Positions 1 through 6,204 of a stretch of DNA of 11,687 nucleotides are shown here, one piece after another. The translations under genes were made by a program, and so were the position numbers. Source of the DNA: Candidatus Omnitrophota bacterium. Lineage in GTDB: Bacteria; NPL-UPA2; BS750m-G34. How positions within the stretch are numbered: the stretch's first letter is position 1; the number at the start of each line of letters is the position of its first letter. The stretch spans positions 1 to 11,687 of the forward strand of contig JADHWT010000034.1 of assembly GCA_016783345.1 (NCBI GenBank), written 5' to 3'. The notes beneath the pieces are model-generated. The model did no database searches. It was not told where the DNA came from and saw only the letters and a program-made list of their open reading frames with translations.

Positions 1-1
1 C

Positions 2-940
2 GGAAAAGGCGGGGTCATATGCAATCCCAAAGAGATGTCGCAGGGAGAGCTTGAACGTTTAAGCCGGGCATATATAAATAAGATATGGCAGAACATCGGT
101 CCGGAAAAAGATGTCCCTGCCCCGGATGTATATACGAATCCCCAGACAATGGCATGGATGATGGATGAGTATTCAAAGATCATTGGAAAGAACCAGTTTG
201 GCGTTATAACCGGTAAGCCCTTAGAGCTTGGAGGTTCTGCCGGCCGCGGCGATGCAACAGCCAGGGGCGGGCTCTACACGGTCCGTGAGGCAGCAAAAGT
301 TTGTGGTATAGATCTTAACAAAGCTACCGTTGCTGTGCAGGGTTATGGTAATGCCGGGTATTACGCTGCATCTCTTGCCAAATCGCTTTTTGGTTCTAAG
401 ATTGTTGCTGTTACAGATAGTAAGGGCGGTATATACAGTAAAGACGGTCTTGACCCGGAAGCAGTTTATAGCCATAAAGCAAAGACGGGATCAGTGATTA
501 AATTTCCTAATACCGAAGCTATTTCCAATGAAAAGGTCTTGACCCTCGATGTAGATATACTTATTCCCTCTGCGTTGGAAAATGTTATAACTCAAAAGAA
601 TGCGTCGGATATTAAAGCCAAAATTGTTGCTGAATTAGCCAACGGTCCGACTACTCCTGAGGCAGATGGTATCCTTCATAAAAAGGGTGTCCATGTCATA
701 CCTGACTTCCTGTGCAATGCCGGCGGAGTAACGGTCTCCTACTTTGAGATGGTGCAGAATTTTAGCATGTATTATTGGGAAGAAAAAGAAGTCCATGAGC
801 GTTTAGATAAAAAAATGACAGCTGCATATTATTCAGTGCTGGATGCTTCTAAAGAATATAAAGCAAATATGCGGCAGGCTGCTTATGTAGTTGCGGTAGG
901 GCGCGTGGTTGAAGCAATGAAACTTCGCGGCTGGATTTAA
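2..940 (+). CDS. gdhA: Glu/Leu/Phe/Val-type glutamate dehydrogenase, 5'-truncated
   Basis: Glutamate dehydrogenase reversibly deaminates glutamate to 2-oxoglutarate and ammonium with NAD(P)+ in the cytoplasm. The frame is open from base 2, so 312 C-terminal residues are present and about 100-110 N-terminal residues lie outside the window (family length about 415-420). The fragment opens on the family's GKGG active-site signature, whose lysine is visible residue 2, so the ATG at 35 is internal. A VPAPDVYTNPQ segment carrying the catalytic aspartate follows. The dinucleotide-binding loop GYGNAG sits at visible residues 114-119, and the C-terminal CNAGGVTVSYFE motif is intact. From memory, the segments around AELANGPTTPEAD and the GWI C-terminus resemble Thermococcales GDH closely. 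Coenzyme preference cannot be read safely. An intrinsic terminator lies about 80 bp downstream. The family call is very secure; the symbol is conventional. Confidence 0.96.
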   Translation, partial: GKGGVICNPKEMSQGELERLSRAYINKIWQNIGPEKDVPAPDVYTNPQTMAWMMDEYSKIIGKNQFGVITGKPLELGGSAGRGDATARGGLYTVREAAKVCGIDLNKATVAVQGYGNAGYYAASLAKSLFGSKIVAVTDSKGGIYSKDGLDPEAVYSHKAKTGSVIKFPNTEAISNEKVLTLDVDILIPSALENVITQKNASDIKAKIVAELANGPTTPEADGILHKKGVHVIPDFLCNAGGVTVSYFEMVQNFSMYYWEEKEVHERLDKKMTAAYYSVLDASKEYKANMRQAAYVVAVGRVVEAMKLRGWI

Positions 941-955
941 ATAAAAAAATAATAT

Positions 956-984
956 TTGACAAGGATAAAGCTTTGTGGTAAATT
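956..984 (+). promoter_or_regulatory. Sigma70-type extended -10 promoter upstream of carB
   Basis: A perfect -35 hexamer TTGACA (956-961) is followed after 17 bp by TAAATT (979-984), a 4/6 match to the -10 consensus, with an extended TG at 976-977. A start near base 991 is predicted, giving a leader of about 96 nt before the preferred carB start. That leader contains the hairpin at 1018-1069. No other good promoter is visible between gdh and carB, so this is the best candidate for carB transcription. The only ATG in the early leader (986) is followed at once by a stop, so no leader peptide is encoded. Confidence 0.6.
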
Positions 985-1017
985 TATGTAAATAAAGTAA
1001 AAAGTTGTATAGTATAA

Positions 1018-1069
1018 AGACGCCCTTTTTAGTAGAAAAAATTACTAGGAAGGGCGTCTCACTTTTTTT
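1018..1069 (+). terminator. Intrinsic terminator after gdh, possibly a carB leader attenuator
   Basis: A 10-bp perfect outer stem pairs AGACGCCCTT (1018-1027) with AAGGGCGTCT (1050-1059). Two G-U pairs then join it to an inner 5-bp stem, TAGTA (1030-1034) with TACTA (1043-1047), closed by an 8-nt A-rich loop. Seven Ts follow at 1063-1069. This is a strong Rho-independent terminator on the plus strand. It would end gdh transcripts, but it also lies between the only visible promoter (956-984) and carB, so carB transcription must read through it. The 5' arm around 1023-1030 could instead pair with the purine-rich carB ribosome-binding region at 1070-1077, an alternative fold. No PyrR-box or known riboswitch pattern was recognised. 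Confidence 0.85.
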
Positions 1070-1071
1070 AG

Positions 1072-1077
1072 AAAGGG
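1072..1077 (+). promoter_or_regulatory. Ribosome-binding site that decides the carB start
   Basis: The purine run AAAGGG lies 9 nt before the ATG at 1087 but only 3 nt before the in-frame ATG at 1081. Spacing therefore favours 1087, and the protein then begins MPKRKDI, like the E. coli CarB N-terminus. The site abuts the terminator T-tract, so a polymerase that reads through exposes it at once. Confidence 0.6.
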
Positions 1078-1086
1078 TAGATGTTT

Positions 1087-4000
1087 ATGCCTAAGAGAAA
1101 AGACATACACAAAATTTTGATTATAGGTTCAGGCCCGATCATTATCGGGCAGGCGTGTGAGTTTGATTATTCCGGCACCCAGGCGTGCAAGGCCCTGAAG
1201 GAAGAGGGGTATGAGGTGGTGCTGGTTAATTCCAATCCGGCAACTATTATGACTGACCCTGGTATGGCGCATAAGACATATATAGAGCCGCTGACTATAG
1301 AGAGTCTGGAGAAGATTATCGAGAAGGAAAGACCTGATGGACTGCTCTCTAACTTAGGGGGACAGACCGCACTTAATCTTTCTTCTAGTCTTTATAAAGC
1401 CGGTATACTTAAGAAATATGGTGTCGAGATTATTGGTGTGAAGGCTGACGCCATTGAGCGAGGGGAAGACCGTATCGTCTTCAAAGAGACAATGAAAAAG
1501 CTGGGCATATCTCTGCCAAAGTCCGCACCTTGCCACACAGTTTCCGAGGCCGAGAAGATAGTAGAGGAGCTTGGGTATCCTGTAGTGCTCAGGCCTGCTT
1601 ATACAATGGGCGGGACAGGCGGAGGCATTGCCTACAATGTAGAAGAATTAAGGACGATTGTTGCCAGGGGGCTTAGCGTGAGTCTTGTGCATCAGGTCCT
1701 GGTTGAAGAGTCGGTTATTGGCTGGGAAGAGTTAGAACTTGAGGTGGTTCGTGACGCAAAGAACCAGAAGATTACTGTCTGTTTTATCGAGAATATCGAT
1801 GCCATGGGTGTGCATACAGGAGATAGTTTCTGTTCTGCCCCTATGCTTACTGTGCCTGAACCCTTACAGAAAAGAATGCAGGAGCTTTCTTATAAAATCG
1901 TGGATGCCATTGGTGTAGTCGGCGGGACAAATATCCAGTTTGCCCATAATAAAAAAGATGACCGCCTGGTAGTAATTGAAATTAATCCAAGGACTTCCCG
2001 TTCTTCTGCCTTAGCATCCAAGGCAACTGGTTTTCCCATAGCGCGCATTTCCACTAAACTTGCCGCGGGCATTACCATGGATGAAATTCCGTATTGGAGA
2101 AAAGGGACTCTGGAGAAATATGAGCCCTGGGGCGAGTATGTTGTGGTTAAATTTGCACGCTGGGCCTTTGAGAAGTTCCCTGCGGCTCGCGATATCCTTG
2201 GGACGCAGATGAAGGCCGTTGGGGAGGTAATGAGTATTGCCAAGACATTTAAAGAGACGTTTCAGAAATCTATCCGCTCTCTCGAGATAAAAAGATACGG
2301 TCTGGGCGGAGCTAAAGATTTTAAGACGCTTTCTTTGGAAAGATTAAAAGAAAGACTTGCCTATCCTTCAAGTGAACGTGTATTTCTGATGTATGAGGCC
2401 CTGCGCAAGGGCGCGACAGTGGAAGAGCTTTATGATCTCACTTACATCGGGAAATGGTTTATTAACGAGATGAAGGAGTTAGTGGAGTTTGAGGAAGAAA
2501 TGCTTAAACACACATGGAAAGATCTCCCTGATAAAAAACTGGCTAAGGCCAAGGAATGGGGTTTTGCCGATAGATACCTTGCAGGACTTTTCAAGGTAAA
2601 GGAGAAAGAGGTCAGGGAAAAAAGAATCGCCATTGGCAAAATTGCCTCTTTTGAGCCGGTCCCGGTCAGCGGCGTAGAAAACGCAGCCTATTATTATTCG
2701 ACTTACAATGGCAAGGATACTGTCCCCGTCTCTCCCAATAAAAAGATAATGATCCTCGGCGGCGGGCCCAATAGGATCGGGCAGGGAATTGAGTTCGATT
2801 ACACCTGCGTGCACGCTGCCTTTGCCCTGCGCGATGAAGGGTTTGAATCGATTATGGTTAACTGCAATCCCGAGACTGTGTCTACTGATTATGATACTTC
2901 GAATAAACTCTATTTTGAGCCGTTGACAATAGAGGACGTCCTGGCAATTTATGAGAAAGAGAAACCCGAAGGCGTGATTGTCCAGTTCGGCGGGCAGACC
3001 CCGTTAAATCTCGCCCAGGAATTAAAAGATAACGGCCTAAATATCCTGGGGACAACCCCTGAAAGCATTCATTTTGCCGAGGACAGAGAACGTTTTCGTG
3101 ATAAAATGATTAAGCTGGGTGTTCCCCAGCCGGAAAGCGGTACTGCGCGTTCCCTGGAGGAGGCCATTGCCATTGCTAAGAAAATCGGGTATCCTCTGAT
3201 GGTGCGTCCTTCTTATGTCCTGGGAGGCAGGGGCATGGAGATTGTCTATGATGAGGAGAGACTGCGCGCTTATGCTGAAAAGGCAATTGATGTCACCCCG
3301 GAGCATCCCATGCTCATTGATAGATTCCTGGAACAGGCCGTTGAGACAGAGGTAGATGCCCTCTGCGACGGTGAAAATACGTTTGTAGCTGCTATTATGG
3401 AGCATATAGAACTAGCAGGTGTACATTCAGGAGATTCTGCCTGTGTTATTCCCTCAAGAACGATTAAGGAAAAACATTTGCATGAGATAGAGAAATATAC
3501 AGCGGCAATCGGCAGGGAACTGGCGGTTGTAGGATTGATGAATATTCAATATGCCATATGCGATGACAAGGTCTATATACTTGAAGCCAATCCAAGGGCC
3601 TCACGCACGGTCCCGATAGTTTCCAAGATAATGGCAATCCCTATAGCCCGCATAGCAACACAGATAATGCTGGGTAAAAAGATTAAAGATTTCCCGGAAT
3701 TGAAAATCCACAAACTCCCTTATGTGGGCGTTAAAGAAGCAGTGTTTCCGTTTAACATGTTTCCGGAAGTTGACCCGCTTCTGGGACCGGAAATGAGAGC
3801 TACCGGCGAGGTTTTGGGCATTGCCGACAGTTTCGGTCTGGCCTTTTACAAGGCAGAAGAGGCCGCAGGCACCACACTCCCTTTAGAAGGAAATGCGTTG
3901 CTGACTGTCGCGGATCAAGACAAAAAATATTTGGTTTCTATTGCTAAGCGCCTTAAGAAACTCGGCTTTAATATCTATGCTACTGACGGGACCAGCCGTT

Positions 4001-4290
4001 TCCTGAAAGAGAAGAAAATAGAAAGTATCCCGATAAGGAAAATACACGAAGGCCGGCCTAATATCGCCGATGCCATTAAGAACAAAGAGATTAATCTTAT
4101 TATTAATACACCGGTTGGCAGGAGCTCCAAATACGACGACAGCTATATCCGCATAAGGGCGATACAGTATAAGATTCCTTATATTACGTCGCTTACAGCA
4201 GCCGAGGCCAGTATCGACGGGATTGAGGCTGTGAAAAAAAACAGGGGACTGCCAAAATGCCTGCAGGACTATCATAAGGAATTAAAATAG
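1087..4290 (+). CDS. carB: Carbamoyl-phosphate synthase large subunit
   Basis: CarB makes carbamoyl phosphate from bicarbonate, ammonia and two ATP for pyrimidine and arginine synthesis; the glutaminase partner CarA supplies ammonia. The protein is 1067 residues from the preferred start at 1087 (1069 from the ATG at 1081), against 1073 in E. coli. Two homologous ATP-grasp halves are visible. The carboxyphosphate half starts with GSGPIIIGQACEFDYSG, and its metal/ATP motif EINPR is at residues 298-302. The carbamoyl-phosphate half starts with GGGPNRIGQGIEFDY, and its EANPR motif is at 833-837. The C-terminal allosteric (MGS-like) domain, about 935-1067, keeps ATDGT, KIHEGRP and INTPVG, matching the UMP/IMP-binding pocket region of E. 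coli. No frameshift or missing key residue was seen. carA is not adjacent; a gdh gene precedes it and a DUF1846 gene follows across a repeat-like gap. Confidence 0.98.
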   Translation: MPKRKDIHKILIIGSGPIIIGQACEFDYSGTQACKALKEEGYEVVLVNSNPATIMTDPGMAHKTYIEPLTIESLEKIIEKERPDGLLSNLGGQTALNLSSSLYKAGILKKYGVEIIGVKADAIERGEDRIVFKETMKKLGISLPKSAPCHTVSEAEKIVEELGYPVVLRPAYTMGGTGGGIAYNVEELRTIVARGLSVSLVHQVLVEESVIGWEELELEVVRDAKNQKITVCFIENIDAMGVHTGDSFCSAPMLTVPEPLQKRMQELSYKIVDAIGVVGGTNIQFAHNKKDDRLVVIEINPRTSRSSALASKATGFPIARISTKLAAGITMDEIPYWRKGTLEKYEPWGEYVVVKFARWAFEKFPAARDILGTQMKAVGEVMSIAKTFKETFQKSIRSLEIKRYGLGGAKDFKTLSLERLKERLAYPSSERVFLMYEALRKGATVEELYDLTYIGKWFINEMKELVEFEEEMLKHTWKDLPDKKLAKAKEWGFADRYLAGLFKVKEKEVREKRIAIGKIASFEPVPVSGVENAAYYYSTYNGKDTVPVSPNKKIMILGGGPNRIGQGIEFDYTCVHAAFALRDEGFESIMVNCNPETVSTDYDTSNKLYFEPLTIEDVLAIYEKEKPEGVIVQFGGQTPLNLAQELKDNGLNILGTTPESIHFAEDRERFRDKMIKLGVPQPESGTARSLEEAIAIAKKIGYPLMVRPSYVLGGRGMEIVYDEERLRAYAEKAIDVTPEHPMLIDRFLEQAVETEVDALCDGENTFVAAIMEHIELAGVHSGDSACVIPSRTIKEKHLHEIEKYTAAIGRELAVVGLMNIQYAICDDKVYILEANPRASRTVPIVSKIMAIPIARIATQIMLGKKIKDFPELKIHKLPYVGVKEAVFPFNMFPEVDPLLGPEMRATGEVLGIADSFGLAFYKAEEAAGTTLPLEGNALLTVADQDKKYLVSIAKRLKKLGFNIYATDGTSRFLKEKKIESIPIRKIHEGRPNIADAIKNKEINLIINTPVGRSSKYDDSYIRIRAIQYKIPYITSLTAAEASIDGIEAVKKNRGLPKCLQDYHKELK

Positions 4291-4349
4291 TGACAGACAC
4301 CATTTTCCCACCGCGTAGGTGGAATAGAGGTGGAATAGGGACTGTCCCA
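4291..4349 (+). repeat. REP-like / miniature inverted-repeat element candidate
   Basis: This 59-bp segment fills nearly the whole gap between the carB stop and the DUF1846 start. Its left end TGACAGACACC with ATTTTCC (4291-4308) resembles the reverse complement of its right end, TGGGACAGTCCC with TATTCC (4332-4349). The shared part is GACAG plus an imperfect extension, so the ends form imperfect terminal inverted repeats. Inside are a small hairpin, CCACC (4308-4312) with GGTGG (4318-4322), and a tandem repeat. The near-palindrome GGGACTGTCCC lies at 4338-4348. Similar TGACAGACACC and GGGACAGTCCC motifs are, from memory, recurrent intergenic repeats in some uncultured bacteria, possibly REP elements moved by RAYT transposases. 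Only one copy is in this window, so repetition is not shown here. Confidence 0.5.
4318..4338 (+). repeat. Two-copy tandem repeat, 11-bp period
   Basis: GGTGGAATAG occurs at 4318-4327 and again at 4329-4338, separated by one A. Either copy of GGTGG can pair with the CCACC at 4308-4312, so two alternative small hairpins are possible. The repeat is internal to the REP-like segment. Confidence 0.8.
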
Positions 4350-4360
4350 AATTTTTAGTT

Positions 4361-5875
4361 ATGAAAAAACCCGGCTTCGATAACGAAAAATATTTAAAAG
4401 AACAGTCCAAATCCATCATGGAACGGGTTAAACAATTTGATAACAAATTATACCTTGAGTTCGGAGGGAAGATTATCTTTGACTATCATGCCTCAAGGGT
4501 CCTGCCGGGTTTTGACCCCAATGTCAAGATGCGGCTCTTACAGAAACTCAAGGATAAGGCGGATATCCTCCTCTGTATCTATGCCGGGGATATTGAAAGA
4601 AAGAAAATCAGGGCAGATTTCGGAATCACCTATGACGTCGATGCGCTTAAGTTGATAGATGATTTAAGGCATTGGTCCATTGAGGTGACAGCGGTAATAA
4701 TAACCCGCTTTGACGGCCAGCCCGCAGCGAAGATATTTAAAAACAAATTAGAGCGCCGGAATATAAAGGTATATACCCATAGCTTTACAAAGGGGTATCC
4801 TACGGATGTAGATTTAATAGTGAGCGATGAAGGCTACGGAGCAAATGACTATATCAAGACTAAAAAACCATTGGTTGTAGTTACCGGTCCCGGCCCGGGC
4901 AGCGGGAAACTCTCCACGTGTCTCTCTCAGTTATATCACGAGTATAAGCGGGGCAAGAAAAGCGGATATGCCAAATTTGAAACATTCCCTATCTGGAATA
5001 TACCTCTTCAGCATCCTGTAAATGTGGCCTATGAGGCAGCTACAGCCGATATTAGGGATTTTAATCTGGTTGACCCATTTCATTTAGAGGCCTACGACAA
5101 GAAGGCGATTAATTATAACCGCGACGTAGAGGTATTCCCTGTTCTTAAAAGTATATTAGAAAAGATAACAGGCGCCGAGTCAATATATAAATCCCCCACA
5201 GATATGGGGGTCAATCGCGCAGGTTTTGGCATAACTGATGACGAGGCAGTCAAGGAAGCTGCAAAACAGGAAGTTATAAGGAGGTTCTTTAGATATAATT
5301 GTGAATATGTGATGGGTTTTGTTGATAAGGGCACAGTAGAGAGAGTAGCGCTCCTTATGAAAGAACTTGACGTAAAGGCAGATGATAGGTCTGTGGTTGG
5401 GCCGGCAAGGCAAGCTGCTAAATCCGCTCAGGATACTGGAAAAGGGAATGAAGGTATTTTTTGCGGAGGCTCGATCGAGTTAAAGGACGGGACAATTGTT
5501 ATCGGGAAAAATTCACCTCTTATGCATGCGGCATCGAGCCTTATTCTAAATGCGATAAAGATCCTGGCAGAGATCCCTGATAAGATACATCTGTTGTCAC
5601 CCGTAATAATAGAGTCGATAGTAAGGCTTAAGGAAGGGATACTTAGCGCAAAGACAGTAAGTCTGGATCTGGAAGAGACCCTGATTGCCTTAAGTATTGG
5701 TTCAGCTACCAACCCTACTGCCCAACATGCTATGGATAAACTAAAAGACCTCCAGGGCTGTGAGGTGCATATGACCCATATGCCGACTCCCGGGGATGAA
5801 GCAGGCCTCAGAAAACTCGGGGTAAATCTCACCGCCGACCCCAATTTCTCCTCCACCAGCCTCTTCGAGGTCTAG
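4361..5875 (+). CDS. DUF1846 / UPF0371 family protein, function unknown
   Basis: The 504-residue protein matches the DUF1846 family (Pfam PF08903; about 490-500 residues), known mainly from Firmicutes and Actinobacteria and without an established reaction. Family-like segments seen are the N-terminal GFDNEKYL and FDNKLYLEFGGK, FDYHASRVLPGF, the glycine-rich VVTGPGPGSGKLS (about 173-185), then ETFPIWN, HPVNVAYEAATAD, DPFHLEAY and SPTDMGVNRAG. The glycine-rich loop looks like a P-loop but lacks the exact GxxxxGK[ST] spacing, so ATP binding is not claimed. No signal peptide or membrane segment is seen, so it is probably cytosolic. The start is supported by the family N-terminus, but no Shine-Dalgarno sequence precedes it; the upstream 70 bp are mostly the REP-like segment. 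No promoter of its own is obvious, so readthrough from carB is likely. No terminator is seen after it. Confidence 0.93.
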   Translation: MKKPGFDNEKYLKEQSKSIMERVKQFDNKLYLEFGGKIIFDYHASRVLPGFDPNVKMRLLQKLKDKADILLCIYAGDIERKKIRADFGITYDVDALKLIDDLRHWSIEVTAVIITRFDGQPAAKIFKNKLERRNIKVYTHSFTKGYPTDVDLIVSDEGYGANDYIKTKKPLVVVTGPGPGSGKLSTCLSQLYHEYKRGKKSGYAKFETFPIWNIPLQHPVNVAYEAATADIRDFNLVDPFHLEAYDKKAINYNRDVEVFPVLKSILEKITGAESIYKSPTDMGVNRAGFGITDDEAVKEAAKQEVIRRFFRYNCEYVMGFVDKGTVERVALLMKELDVKADDRSVVGPARQAAKSAQDTGKGNEGIFCGGSIELKDGTIVIGKNSPLMHAASSLILNAIKILAEIPDKIHLLSPVIIESIVRLKEGILSAKTVSLDLEETLIALSIGSATNPTAQHAMDKLKDLQGCEVHMTHMPTPGDEAGLRKLGVNLTADPNFSSTSLFEV

Positions 5876-5911
5876 GTCTAAGCGACACGAAAGAAAAAAT
5901 TACGAAAAAAC

Positions 5912-5940
5912 TTGACTTTTTTTTATAAATATGGTATATA
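5912..5940 (+). promoter_or_regulatory. Extended -10 promoter of the secretion/pilus operon
   Basis: TTGACT (5912-5917) is followed after 17 bp by TATATA (5935-5940), with an extended TG at 5932-5933. Transcription should start near 5947, giving a leader of about 33 nt before the MerR-like gene. A second reading takes TATACT (5937-5942) as the -10 with a 19-bp spacer, the long spacing typical of MerR-activated promoters; the 17-bp reading is the better sigma70 match. The spacer is very A/T-rich, and an A-tract lies just upstream. Confidence 0.75.
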
Positions 5941-5959
5941 CTCTCTAAGTAGAGAGTAT
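5938..5959. promoter_or_regulatory. Perfect 22-bp inverted repeat, candidate operator
   Basis: ATACTCTCTA (5938-5947) and TAGAGAGTAT (5950-5959) are exact reverse complements separated by AG. The repeat covers the end of the -10 element and the predicted start site, a position typical of repressor binding. The next gene, 20 bp downstream, encodes a MerR-type DNA-binding protein, so autorepression of the operon is the simplest reading. As RNA it would fold into a 10-bp stem only if the unlikely 2-nt loop opened, and no T-tract follows, so it is not a terminator. Confidence 0.75.
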
Positions 5960-5979
5960 GGTTTAACCTGTTTATTTAC

Positions 5980-6204
5980 ATGTATTTAATTAAGGACTTA
6001 GCGCGGTTAAGTGGGTTTTCAATATATACTATTAAATACTACATCAAGGAGGGTTTGATAAAAGAGGTTGGACGCAGTCCTGAGACAAATTTCAGGTATT
6101 TTGATGATACAACAGTGAATCAATTAAAACGCATTAGAGAAGAGCGGTTGAAAGGGAAATCCATAAAAGAGATAAAACTTCTTTTAAACAAAGGAACGTC
6201 TTGA
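5980..6204 (+). CDS. Small MerR-family HTH regulator without effector domain
   Basis: The 74-residue protein is essentially one MerR-type winged helix-turn-helix. The helix-turn-helix is MYLIKDLARLSGFSIYTIKYY (about 1-21), the wing region is GRSPETNFRYF (about 31-41), and the following helix is TTVNQLKRIREERLKGKSIKEIKLLL (about 44-69). The C-terminal sensor or dimerisation region of classic MerR proteins is absent, as in stand-alone HTH proteins of the BldC type. It probably binds the inverted repeat at 5938-5959 and controls the operon it heads; this is inference from position. The start has no clear Shine-Dalgarno, but the N-terminus fits the family and transcription begins only about 33 nt upstream. 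Its stop overlaps the next start (TTGA), so the two are translationally coupled. The sensed signal, if any, cannot be read. Confidence 0.85.
   Translation: MYLIKDLARLSGFSIYTIKYYIKEGLIKEVGRSPETNFRYFDDTTVNQLKRIREERLKGKSIKEIKLLLNKGTS

Noticed and set aside
1008..1018. TATAGT or TATAAA near 1008-1018 as an alternative -10 for carB
   Set aside because: No -35-like hexamer lies at 16-18 bp upstream and no extended TG is in register; a start there would also fall inside the hairpin.
1081..1086. ATG at 1081 as the carB start
   Set aside because: It is possible, but the ribosome-binding purines are only 3 nt away and family N-termini begin MPKR, matching the ATG at 1087.
2479..2814. Minus-strand open frames within carB (also at 3037-3405 and 3883-4275)
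   Set aside because: All are antisense to conserved CarB sequence with no promoter, ribosome-binding site or family resemblance.
4338..4356. GGGACTGTCCC followed by ATTTTT as an intrinsic terminator after carB
   Set aside because: A usable loop leaves only three G-C pairs with a 5-nt loop, too weak for termination. The motif is better read as the end of the REP-like segment.
4437..4655. Plus-strand 72-codon frame inside the DUF1846 gene
   Set aside because: It lies in another frame of a conserved coding region, with low-complexity Arg/Ser-rich content and no start signals.
5335..5348. AGTAGAGAGAGTAG inside the DUF1846 gene as a second operator half-site
   Set aside because: It resembles TAGAGAGTAT but has no inverted partner, carries an extra base pair of GA, and lies deep in coding sequence, so chance is sufficient.
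5905..5924. A-run then T-run around 5905-5924 as a terminator for the DUF1846 gene
   Set aside because: The pairing would be A-U only with no GC stem, and the T-run is the promoter spacer next to a good -35 hexamer.
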